This document shows positions 23,168 to 33,448 of a stretch of 64,000 bases of DNA, in pieces. The position numbers and the translations under genes are program-made. Every line of letters starts with the position of its first letter. Position 1 is the stretch's first letter. This DNA comes from Ophiobolus disseminans. Taxonomy: Eukaryota; Ascomycota; Dothideomycetes; Pleosporales; Phaeosphaeriaceae. Where the stretch lies: contig MU006252.1 of assembly GCA_010093685.1 (NCBI GenBank), forward strand, positions 150,307 through 214,306, given 5' to 3'. The notes under the pieces were generated by a model. The model saw only the letters and a list, made by a program, of their open reading frames with translations, was not told the DNA's origin and did no database searches.

Positions 23168-25872
23168 ATGTCGGACGGACAGGGCGAAAGCTCGGGTGCG
23201 GGGAAGCGTGGGCTGAAGGAGAAGCTATTTCACCCGTTCAACCACAGAGCGAGTGAGAAGATTGAGGAAATCCAGAGTAAGCTCGCGAGTACAAAGCTTG
23301 AGAAACCTATGATCAAGATCGTGCACGCGAAACACAAGGCTGGAAAGTTCACCAATATCTTCAATACCAACCATCGCCATGACGAGGAGCATGAGAAGGC
23401 GACGGACGATAAGCGGACTCGCATTGGAGAAAACCACCGTTTCAACTCATTCGCACCCGAGAGAGAAGGCAATATGGTGAAGTGGTATGTGGATGGACGG
23501 GACTACTTTTGGGTAAGGTGATATATCACATGACTCTCGGACTCAATTGATGTGTTTTTAGGCTGTTGCAGAGGCCTTGGAGCAAGCAAAGGAGACTATT
23601 TATATTGCCGACTGGTGGCTTTCTCCAGAACTGGTGAGACTCACCAGCCATCTGCCCACCTCATGCTCATCCCCGTAGTTCCTGAAGCGACCCCCATTCT
23701 ACAACCAGAAATGGCGACTCGATCAGATCCTCAAGCGGAAAGCCCAAGCCGGCGTGAAGATATACGTGTCAGTTTACAAAGAGGCAAGTCATCCATGAGA
23801 ATGGGCCCGCAATGACTAATCGCGCAAAGGTGACCGCGGCTCTCACTTGCAACAGTCAACATACGAAGAAAGTTCTTATGGGTATGTTCGAGGAAGGCGA
23901 GCCCGGGTATGGCAACATCAAAGTCATGAGACATCCTGATCACAACGTCTTCGAGAACGCCGGGGACATGACTTTTTACTGGGCGCATCACGAGAAATTC
24001 ATTGTCATTGACTACGCAATGGCTTTCATTGGTGGGCTAGATCTTTGCTACGGACGATGGGACGAGAAGCAACATCCTCTGTCAGATGTACATCCCTCAG
24101 GCATCCAGAACCAGATTTTCCCTGGCCAGGACTTCAACAATAACCGTATTCTGGACTTTGAAGGCGTTGACGACTGGAAGTCCAACAAGCTCAACAAGCT
24201 GGAATACGGTCGTATGCCATGGCATGATGTCTCAATGGGCTTGATTGGGCCAGCGGTGTATGACATCGCGGAACATTTCGTCTTGCGTTGGAATTTCATG
24301 AAGCGCGACAAGTACAAACGCGACGAGCGATATGAATGGCTGACCTTGGAAGGCCGCGAAGGCGAGGATGAAGACCTGGTTGGAGTACAGAGACCCAAAT
24401 ACCCCGTAGGAGGCTATGTACACCATCCATTATCAGGGCTGGACTCGAAAAACCTCGACAACCGCGGAAGTGTGCACGCGCAGATTGTCCGCAGTAGTGC
24501 GGATTGGAGCATGGGCATCTTGCCGCACGAACAGAGTATCCAAAACGCCTATTGCGAGATAATCCGCAGCGCCGAGCACTTTGTCTACATCGAAAACCAG
24601 TTCTTCATCACGGCTACAAGTAAGCACGACGAAAGCCCGGTCCATAACCAGATAGGAGCAGCGATTGTCGACGCAGTGGTAAAAGCAGCAAAGGAAGGCC
24701 GGAACTTCAAAGTCATCATCATCATTCCAGCTATTCCTGGATTTGCTGGAGATTTGCGCGATAACGCAGCAGCTGGCACGCGAGCTATCATGGACTACCA
24801 ATTTAAGAGCATCTGCCGCGGAGACGAAAGCATATTTGGCCGCGTGAAGACGCAAGGCGTCGATCCTGAGAAGTACATCTTCTTTTTCAATCTCCGCTCA
24901 TATGACCGTATCAATGTCTCTCAAACGCTTAGGAAGCACGAGAAAGACTCTGGTATGTCATACATGGACCTCGAACAAGCAGAGATTGAGGAGCTGGAGG
25001 CTCCTCTAGAGGAAAGCGGTGAACAGGCCAGACGGAACGCCGCAGAGTTGAGGAAAAAGTTTGCAGGCCAAGAAGAAGATGTTGGTCTTGGAGACCAGGG
25101 TGGTATCATTGACCCCGACTCCATCGCCGACGATGCGATGTTGACCGACAAGAAGCCCAGCACCGAACCGTGGGAGGGTGATCCAGAAGAGGAAAAGGAG
25201 CATTTCTTCCAGGAAGAACTCTACATCCATGCCAAACTCTGCATTGTCGACGACAGATACGTCATTTGTGGTTCCTCGAACATCAACGACCGCTCGCAAC
25301 TCGGGTTCCACGACTCTGAACTTTCCATCGTCCTGCAGGATCGGGACGAAGTTGAGATTCAAATGGACGGCAAGCCATACAGGGCGGCTCGCCTCGCACA
25401 CGAACTCCGCAGCAACCTCTGGCGCGAACACATGGGTCTTCTCCCGCCGCAAACTCTCGACGCAACCGACGACCCTAATGCGCAACCTCCGGGTGATAAC
25501 AGCCGCAACGACTACCTCGCCGGCCCCGAAGCCGACTTCGTCTCAGATCCGCTGTCGCCGAAGGTTTGGGACGAGTGGTGTACGCGCGCAACTACGAATA
25601 CCGAGGTCTTCCGCAGCTTGTTTCACGCCGATCCAGACGACAACATTCTGACCTTCGAGGACTACGACAGCTTCACGCCGAACCCCAAGGCGGATAAGGA
25701 CCACAAACAGGGCCACCTGTACGACAAAGTCAGACCTGTGAGCGAGATTCGCGCTGAGCTGGATCGCGTTCAGGGACATTTGGTGTGGATGCAATTGAAG
25801 TTCTTGGAGAAGGCGGAGTTGGCTGAAAGGGGTTTGGCGGTCAATTCGTTCACGGAGAGTGTTTATACCTAA
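23168..25872 (+). CDS. Phospholipase D, two HKD motifs, no PX or PH domain
   Basis: Four exons: 23168-23512, 23562-23633, 23679-23783 and 23830-25872, together 854 residues. The third intron (23784-23829) starts with GCAAGT, a GC-AG intron; joining there restores VYKE-VTAALTC, as expected for fungal phospholipase D. HKD motif 1 is HHEKFIVIDYAMAFIGGLDL near residue 226. Motif 2 is IHAKLCIVDDRY near residue 640, followed by GSSNINDRS. An acidic insertion lies between (about 560-625). There is no membrane segment or signal peptide. It hydrolyses phosphatidylcholine to phosphatidic acid and choline. It is about half the length of yeast Spo14 and lacks the PX-PH region, so it belongs to the shorter fungal type. 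Which membrane it acts on cannot be read from the sequence. Confidence 0.92.
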
Positions 25873-26262
25873 GGTTGTGGTGGTAATGCTTGCCGGGGTG
25901 TGGTAGCTGGAAGAAGGGAGGGGCGCCGCGCTGAATGACCTGGACGTTTGGGAGTTGCGCGTCTGTATGCGCTGCGTTGGTAGACGCATCTTTACCTAGT
26001 TTTCCTTTTGCATTGTCGTATTCCTGACGGAGCGTAAACTTCGCAATCACATCATCATCATTCTTCCGTCCGAGTGATCCGACAATGAGTCGACCTCAAC
26101 ACATGACTTTTCTCCGTCTTGCAAAAAATTGCTAAATACTTAGGTAGCAGCATATTCGCAACGATTGCGAAGCACACAACCACCAAAACGCTTCTCAAGA
26201 CAACCTGGACATTGCTATCGCCTCCTCCATCCCACAACCCATCCACCATCGGATAACTCTCC

Positions 26263-26814
26263 CTAGATAGAGCTATCCTGCTTCGCAAACTGCCTAGCCA
26301 AAGCCTCCACACTCTCCGCAAGCCGCCTGAACTCATCCTTCTGCTCGCCCGCCACCTCGCCCCCCGCAGCAGCCGGATCGTCTTCCTGGTTGCTCCACTG
26401 CATCTCAAACGTCGCAAAATCGAGCTTCGTATCCAGCCCGTAGACATCCTTGTTGTCGTCGGACGGGAAGCCGCGTAGCGTGGAGATGAGCGACATTAGT
26501 TCGCGCACGTCGTCTCTGATGGGATCTTAGATGTGGGAAGGGGAAATAGAGTGGATGCAAGGGAGGGACGTACTGCGGAACATCGCCTTTTTTTTCTGAC
26601 GACTTTGCGCTGCTGGTGTAGTTTGTCATGCGGATGCTTGCGGAGCGGTTTAGCTCGCCGATGACTTCGATTTGGTGGGTTGGTGCACCTGCAAGGTCGT
26701 TTAGATACTAGCACACATCTCAGAAGTCGGGAATATGATCATACCCGAGAATGGCTTCGATAACACGACCTGGAAGCCCTCGCCCGCCGGTTGTGGTGCT
26801 ACCATACGAGGCAT
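26263..26814 (-). CDS. Small unrecognised conserved-looking protein, 145 residues
   Basis: Three exons, 26814-26745, 26688-26574 and 26515-26263, were joined by hand; the phases fit exactly (70+115+253 = 438 nt). Introns have GTATGA and GTACGT donors. The protein starts MPRMVAPQPAGEGFQVVLSKPFSG and continues with an IEVIGELNRSASIRMTNYTS strand-rich part. A helical VRELMSLISTLRGFP follows, and a C-terminal amphipathic helix (FRRLAESVEALARQFAKQ) suggests a coiled coil. No signal peptide or membrane segment. I do not recognise a family. Splice consistency over three exons is the main evidence that it is a gene. Confidence 0.6.
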
Positions 26815-27308
26815 ATTGGATGTGTGTCTCGAGAGTAGTAGTTTTGTGAGTTATATTCAGGATATAGTAAACAGGCGAAAAAGACGAAGCTTGTGATCAA
26901 GAACTACCCCGCATTCAATGTGCCAGCATTATATGTTTTGTAGCAAAGTGTGAGCTCATAGTATGCAGGTACCGACTAGTCGCGATCTTGACATCATGAT
27001 GAAGGAAGTGTGCATTTTTAGTCTTGTCTAGTGCTTAAGGTGGCAATTACGAAGCTGACACGATGGGATACTTCGAGAAAGTAGGTGTGCCGGCCGTTTT
27101 ATTCGTGGTTGCAATGTTGAGGTTCGCAAGCAAGGTAATCCTGAGGTCGTCCCCAGCGCGGGCACACGTGATGTGACATTATGCTCGACTGCAATGTAAC
27201 AGCATTACATACTAGATGTGGTATGCCTAAGAACTCACATTCTGTCCTATGATGAACTGTTGGTCCTGCTAACCGATCCAAAACAGCCAAGCTCCTCGTA
27301 CCTTCTCG
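26815..27308. other. Intergenic region
   Basis: About 500 bases between two minus-strand genes. No gene, RNA or repeat is supportable. Confidence 0.5.
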
Positions 27309-28195
27309 TTATATCGTCGACCAAGCATTGTCAATCGGCATCAACACGCCGCTGATCATTTTCGCCTCATTAGATGCTAGAAACGCGATCCCATGAGCGA
27401 TGTCATCCGCGCCTATGCAACCCTGCGGTAAATCGTCTCGTTTGAAGCTCATATGCAGGTTCTGCACTGGCCTGTTCATGTAAGTTTCTGGGCGCATCAA
27501 CGTCGTGAGTGCAGTTCTTACGACAACGTTTCGAAAGCGGCTTGATCCCAATTCTCACGCACGATCGAAGACGAAATGTTTGTTGGAACACCTGAGATGT
27601 CGTCAGTAAAGTTAATTTGTGTTTCCTCGATGGTTGACGTACCACCAGGTAGCACGGCGTTGCAGCGGATGCCGTGTTCATGGAACCTCCAAGCAACGTT
27701 TTTCGTGGCTCCAACAAGGCCGTGCTTGCTTGCCGTATAGGCAACTCCTGCAGCTGCGCCTGAAATACTGGCATAGCTGCCGACGTTCACAATAGCACCA
27801 GATTTGTGCTCCTTCATACTCGGCAGGACAGCTTGCATCATCTGCACTGGAACCGTCAGATTGATGAGGATGACACGTCCCCATTCTGATTCAGTGACCG
27901 TGTCTGCGCTGCCGAAGGAGTCCATGATTCCTGCTACATTTGCCAGCACGTCGATCCTGGGTCCATACTTTGCGATACATGCTGCGACGGCCTCCTCGGC
28001 TGCCTTTGGTTTCGTGAGGTCGACTTGATGGAATGCAAAGTTTGAAAGCTGGGTATCGTCGAGCTCCTGCTTGAATGGTGAGATGTCGATTCCGAAGACG
28101 CAAGCCCTGCGGGCAAGAAAGAGATTGGAAGTCGCTAAGCCGATACCGCTGCTGCAGCCAGTAACGATGACTACCTTGCCGTCGAACGATGCCAT
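27309..28195 (-). CDS. NAD(P)-dependent short-chain dehydrogenase/reductase
   Basis: Three exons, 28195-27643, 27591-27522 and 27471-27309, give 261 residues, the classical SDR length. Introns have donors GTACGT and GTAAGA and acceptors CAG. The cofactor motif TGCSSGIG is at residues 12-19. NVAG follows, and the catalytic pair is in YTASK near residue 152 with the Ser in VGSYAS. The end reads GADDIAHGIAFLASNEAKMISGVLMPIDNAW, the usual SDR C-terminus. Without the two introns the frame stops early after FETLS. The substrate is not predictable. The gene is not next to obvious biosynthetic partners. Confidence 0.9.
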
Positions 28196-28864
28196 TGTGG
28201 GAGACTGATGGGAGATTTGCCCGAGACGGTATGAAGTTGGGTAATGAGAAGATGAGCTTGAGCAGACTCAGTTATAGCTACATGGTCAAGACTTTGTAGT
28301 GCGACAACGCCTCGCTAGTCATCGGTCATCCGCCGTGTGCTGCGCGGTGAATGCACGGGGCCGACCTAGAGATCGGGCTAATTGCGTTTTTACTGTTGGC
28401 ATATCCGCCAATGGAATCACCAACAGTACGGTCTTGGTAAACAAGAATACGGTAGGCCTTACGGCCCCAGGCGGGGTAGCATCAATTGTCAAATCTAGGG
28501 TTGGTTAGCCCGCGGCAAGCTACTTGCGCTGTCGCGTTCGCGTTCGGCAAAGGCGCGCTTTGGGTATGGCGTTGCAGAAAGCCGAGGCGGCTTTCGGAGA
28601 TGGTCTTGATCTGCGCAGAAGCTCAATGCCAAATCATAGCATGAGGGGTATGCTGAAAATATGTGATGAGATGGGCTGGTCGTGGACGATGCAGGAGTGG
28701 AGAGGTGTCCGTTGGTTAGAAGATGAAGAGGCACGTGCGCGCACGGAAGATTGTACCGTAAACCTCGGGAAGCTCTTGATCGTCTTAGCCACTAATACCA
28801 TGCTCTTTACGAAAACGGCACACATGATGGAGGATCAAGAATCCGTTACACAGTCTAGATTTCA
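28196..28864. other. Intergenic region
   Basis: About 670 bases between the dehydrogenase start and the next gene's stop. A 156-codon plus-strand frame (28524-28994) overlaps the neighbouring gene antisense and shows no family signal. Confidence 0.5.
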
Positions 28865-30005
28865 TCAAGACCTCTTTTCTAGCTTACGGGGTTGCGCTTT
28901 CGGTTTTGTCGCCTGCATGGACCCTGCCGACGTCTCGGACTGCGACTCTTCTAACTTTTGTTGCAGAGCGTTCAGCTGTTTCACGAGCTCTTGATTCTCG
29001 CCTGAAGATCCTGCTGCTTGATCTCGCAGACCCTTTAGATCCGCTTGCGCAGCTTCCGCTTCTCTCTTGTATTCATCTCTCTCTTTGCGAAGTCGCTCCA
29101 CCTCTTCGTCCTTATCGTGGTTAGACTTCCCTTCCAGCTTGCGAGGCTTATTGCGAGCTCTGACCTTGGTATCGGCTTTCGTTGTTGCGTCATGGGTGGA
29201 AGGCTCCTCATGTCTCGCGTCGCTTGCTTCTCCCTTTTGGGCTTCACCATCATCCTGTTGACCAGGAATGGACGGTTGGTCTCCACTGCCCAAGGATGAT
29301 ACCATATCCTTCGCGCTCGTCATCCAACCTTCGTCCGGCATCGCAGACCCACCTTCTTCATGCAACTTCTGCAACTCATTCTCATCAGGCATATCTTCCT
29401 CTTGGACTTGCCCTATCATCTTCTCCAAGCTCTGCTTTTGCTCGTCACTAACCACCCATGCTGGTAGCTTTCCAGTAAATTTCCGCACTCCTTTGCCGGC
29501 TACTTCTCCCAGGTTCTGCGACAGAGTCAAAATCATCTCGGGGGGATGTCATACCAAGACATACCCATATAGGTCCATGTAGCGCGCCCGCCGCGGTTCC
29601 TATTCCACCGCCCAAACCACCCGTTATGGTCGAAGTCACGCCTCCCACCAGTGTACCTGTCACAGCTCCTAGTGTAGCACCAGGTGCCACACCAAGTCCT
29701 GTCCCAACTGCGAGACCTTGGAAAGCGCCAGAGCGCATGTATTTTGCCGTCTTCCCGAAAGATTCCGCTTCAATTTGTGCATTGACGGCCTGTTCCGTCA
29801 GCTTTTGACGTTCGTCCGGATCGCCAGCACCGGCGGCTGCTGCTTTAAGTTCTTTTGCTTTCTTTTGCGCGTTCATCGAGGCATTCGCAGCCTTTGAAGA
29901 CTCCTGTCGCACTTCTTCATCGGAGACGGCTTTTTTCTTAGAGCCAGGACTGCCTGACTGCTTTTCTTTACTCGCTTCATTATGCTGCTCCTTCTTCGTC
30001 GCCAT
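28865..30005 (-). CDS. Glycine-zipper and coiled-coil protein
   Basis: Two exons, 30005-29565 and 29515-28865, joined over a 49-nt intron (GTATGT...CGCAG); 363 residues. The N-terminal 90 residues are Lys/Glu/Ala-rich and helical. Residues about 95-145 form a glycine zipper (GLAVGTGLGVAPGATLGAV, GGVTSTITGGLGGGIG), a pattern that packs as a membrane hairpin or oligomer. The rest is hydrophilic, with a coiled coil near the end (VERLRKERDEYKREAEAAQ). No signal peptide. Proteins of this build are common and uncharacterised in filamentous ascomycetes. Role unknown. Confidence 0.72.
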
Positions 30006-30913
30006 GCTGTATGTGGTTCGATTTCAGTCGACGTCGTTTCCTGCTCACGACATTTTAGATCGAGTCAAGGCAGGCACATGCTACGTCATGGACGCTAGCA
30101 AGCTAAGCGACGTGAAAGCTGGTTTGCACGAGCACGAACAGTATAACGCGCAATCGTAATGTTCTCCGCCATCGCACACCACAACAGCGACTTTCATGGT
30201 CTCATGTCCAGGTTTACCGGTAGTCGTTCGCTTGGTTATTCTCAACGCATTGTCGCGGGATAGTACCTATTCTTGCCCACCACAAAAAGTTTCTCAATTT
30301 GGAACTGGTGAAGGAGTACCCATGACTGCCAGAGATGTTGACTGACAGCGACAGTTTCTTCTGGCTCAGTGTCGTTTTCAACGATAAGCAACAACAAAAG
30401 TCAATATGGTCTCAGGATGAAGGGTTGACTTGAGACACGACACTGCAGTCATGTTTTACGGAACAGGTATTGCCTTGCTAAGCAGGACAGACACCGCACA
30501 ACGCGGTGCACACGATTTTGTGCATTGAGGCACATGAGATTTGGATGAATGTAGATACCCAAATTTAGACCGGCCGCATTGTTTCAGGTTAACAAACACG
30601 GTCTTGCGTTCGCAGCGGAACTTCATATTTCGTACCGGATCGCATACACTAAGCTCAATGTCAGAACACAAATACCTCGCATCGGGGTAATCGACAGTAG
30701 CACATGCGACGGTATTATGTAAATTGCAGGCCCTGGTTAGACCCACTAGGCATGAATAGATCTGCGCAATCTCCTTGGAGCAATATACCCGGAACAATAG
30801 GCTCCTCCAACCTCAGATTTAGCACCACTTTCATTCGGGGTACTTCAAAAAGACGTCGGGCTACTAATAGGCCTTCTACTTTCTCTAGTGAAGTTTGCTA
30901 TAATACAGTCGGG
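30006..30913. other. Intergenic region, divergent promoters
   Basis: About 900 bases between divergent starts at 30005 (-) and 30914 (+). The frame of the plus-strand gene stays open up to 30704, but that extension has no signal peptide and is probably leader. A 113-codon minus frame at 30456-30797 is not convincing. Confidence 0.5.
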
Positions 30914-33430
30914 ATGAGATTGTTATTTGGCGTTGCGTTGTTATGCGCAAGCACGTCCTGTGCGGCAAAGCACACACTGAGAGGCCAAACCGGAAACGAA
31001 ACGACATCTGCGTCACCGCCCAATACTGTTCGCATACGACTGAACCCAGCCGGAGTTCGAGACTATGCCGATAGCGACTACGCAACCTGGACTGTGCCGA
31101 ATGCCGCAAAAGCAGACTTCAAAAGTAGTGGCAACACCAGCCTCTCCTTCACCCTTACAGCCGCCAGTGGGAAGCTCAGCGGAAACTCCAACAAGGCAGT
31201 ATACACCCGCGTCATCTCATCCTTGGGTGAGCGCATAGTAGGCCAGGGAGTCTCGACCAAAACCGATGCCGGCGACGATGTTGGTGGGGTGCCTCTCACG
31301 CTCACCATCTCTGGACTATCAGCCGGACAACACACGATCCTGGCATGGCACAATGCTTGGGACAAGCTTAATGGAACTGCAGCGTTAGCTATAAGTGTTG
31401 ATGGGAAGAATGCAGTAAGCCAAGTGCAGCAAACGGTGCGCGCGGACAACATTTGGGAGGCTGCCACCTCTTACAATACCATTACGGCCATTGAGGGCAA
31501 GGATGTTAAGATCACGTACTCGCCAAACCAGGACAATGGAGGTCGAGTGTTCCTGAATGGTTTCGAGATTGACACACCGCCTATGAACGATCAGATCAGC
31601 TTTCCCACACCTACGCATCGCGACGAACGGGTTCAACTTGCTGGAAGTGCCGGAGGAGTCCAAGCCTCATGGAGAACTGCTGGAGTGAAGGGCGCGACCT
31701 ATGCTGTTTACCTCGGTATCTCACCCGTGGCACTTCAACTCGTTGCTTCCGGACTTTCTGAGACGGCTACTACTTTCGACAACGTCAACACCCAAGACAC
31801 GTATTACTGGAGGGTTGATGTCATTGCCAACAACACGACATATGTCGGCCGCATGTTCACATTCCGCAGAGCCCGACTCGCATTTCCTGGTGCTGAAGGC
31901 TATGGCCGGTTTGCTCGTGGCGGAAGAGGAGGCAAAGTCGTCCATGTGACATCGCTTGAAGACACAGAAGCCGAAGGGACATTGCGATACGCTTTGACCA
32001 AAGCGACTGGTCCTCGGACAATTGTATTCGATATTGGCGGTGTCATCACCACAAAGTCACGTATGTCAGTGAACGGCCAGTATATCACGCTTGCTGGCCA
32101 AACAGCTCCGGGGAAAGGCATCGTCATCCAGGGACACCCTTTGGGTCTCACAGGCGCATCTGATATCATATTCCAACATATCCGTGTGCGCCCTGGCACC
32201 ATTTCTAATCAGACCATCGACGGCATGGGCATGCAAGGCTCAAATCATGCTATCTTTGACCGTTGTAGCATGGGCTGGACGATTGACGAGACGTTCTCAT
32301 CGCGCGACGGACATAACATTACTTTGCAGCGCAGCATGATCAGCGAGCCACTCAATATTGCTGGACACAAGAACTATCCCGCCGGAAAGATGCACGGTTT
32401 TGCCGCTTCAATCGGCGGCAATGTTGGCTCGTTTCACCACAATCTGATAGCGCATGCTGAAGGTCGCAGTTGGAGCATGGCAGGCGGTGTCGATGCTAAT
32501 GCGAAATTTGCTGGACGGCTTGACATCCGCAACAATGTTGTATACAACTTCGGTGGGCGGGTAACCGATGGAGGCGCCCACGAAGTCAATTTCGTCTCCA
32601 ACCTCTACAAGCGAGGTCCCGCTTCCAACCTCACCTACGCGTTTCGGACGCAATATGAAGACGACATGCCAGGAACGCAGCAATACTACTGCGATGGCAA
32701 CGCAATGCCCGGCATCTTCGATGAGAACAGTGTGCAGTATCGCGAAGATGGTACTGGACAGTCGCGGAACATTGCTTGCTATGCCGACGTCACCATCGAC
32801 AATGTCAAGTACCAGAAGTTCGTGGCAAAGCCCTTCTTCGACAGTTTCGTGGAAACGCAATCCGCGATCGAGGCGTACAAGATTGTGCTCAGTGATAGTG
32901 GCGCATCGCAGCCCACCCAAGATGATCACGACCTTCGCATCGTGCGCGAGACACTCAACGGCACCGCGACGTACACCGGAAGCAAGAGCAATAAGCGGGG
33001 CATCATCGACAGCCCAGCCGATGTTCGTGGGCTGGAGGGCTTCCCTACGGTGAAGCGCTCTGCATCTTGGGATGCCGACAACGATGGCATCGCGGACTGG
33101 TGGGATGGGTCAACTGGTGGAGAAGGCTACACGGTGCTCGAAGGGTACCTCAACTTCATGGCTGAGCCTCATGCATTTGTCTCGCCATCGTCCTCCATTG
33201 TAGTTAACCTTGCGCCCCTGGCCATGGGCTTCGTGCAGCCTTCATTCACGATCGAAGGTGCGAAGATCGGCTCTGTGACCGTCGCAGGCTCAAAGGCGAC
33301 GTATGCAGCGGGGAGCGGCGGGGTTGAATGGCTCACCATCTTGGTTAAGGACGGGGAGAGCAAAGCGTGGTCAAGACCCTTCGGTGTCGCAATCTTCGCG
33401 GCAGCAGAGTCGTTGCAAAGTAGAAGATAG
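30914..33430 (+). CDS. Secreted pectate-lyase-like protein (polysaccharide lyase 1-type beta helix) with N-terminal accessory domains
   Basis: A single intronless frame of 838 residues. The start at 30914 gives a signal peptide (MRLLFGVALLCASTSCAAKH). Residues about 35-220 form a beta-rich module. About 225-310 resembles a fibronectin-III-like module (ASWRTAGVKGATYAVYLG, YYWRVDVIANN). The catalytic region starts at AFPGAEGYGRFARGGRGG near residue 320 and runs through LRYALTKATGPRTIVFDIGG, a parallel beta-helix pattern of pectate lyases. Near residue 720, DADNDGIADWWDG resembles the calcium-binding ending of bacterial lyases. It would cut pectin-type polysaccharide outside the cell. The lack of introns and the bacterial-type ending may hint at transfer. 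The first transposon begins 18 bases after the stop. Confidence 0.8.
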   Translation: MRLLFGVALLCASTSCAAKHTLRGQTGNETTSASPPNTVRIRLNPAGVRDYADSDYATWTVPNAAKADFKSSGNTSLSFTLTAASGKLSGNSNKAVYTRVISSLGERIVGQGVSTKTDAGDDVGGVPLTLTISGLSAGQHTILAWHNAWDKLNGTAALAISVDGKNAVSQVQQTVRADNIWEAATSYNTITAIEGKDVKITYSPNQDNGGRVFLNGFEIDTPPMNDQISFPTPTHRDERVQLAGSAGGVQASWRTAGVKGATYAVYLGISPVALQLVASGLSETATTFDNVNTQDTYYWRVDVIANNTTYVGRMFTFRRARLAFPGAEGYGRFARGGRGGKVVHVTSLEDTEAEGTLRYALTKATGPRTIVFDIGGVITTKSRMSVNGQYITLAGQTAPGKGIVIQGHPLGLTGASDIIFQHIRVRPGTISNQTIDGMGMQGSNHAIFDRCSMGWTIDETFSSRDGHNITLQRSMISEPLNIAGHKNYPAGKMHGFAASIGGNVGSFHHNLIAHAEGRSWSMAGGVDANAKFAGRLDIRNNVVYNFGGRVTDGGAHEVNFVSNLYKRGPASNLTYAFRTQYEDDMPGTQQYYCDGNAMPGIFDENSVQYREDGTGQSRNIACYADVTIDNVKYQKFVAKPFFDSFVETQSAIEAYKIVLSDSGASQPTQDDHDLRIVRETLNGTATYTGSKSNKRGIIDSPADVRGLEGFPTVKRSASWDADNDGIADWWDGSTGGEGYTVLEGYLNFMAEPHAFVSPSSSIVVNLAPLAMGFVQPSFTIEGAKIGSVTVAGSKATYAAGSGGVEWLTILVKDGESKAWSRPFGVAIFAAAESLQSRR

Positions 33431-33448
33431 ATATAGACTTTAAAGATA

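Noticed and set aside
30704..30913. Longer start for the pectate-lyase-like protein
   Set aside because: It would bury the clear signal peptide that begins at 30914.
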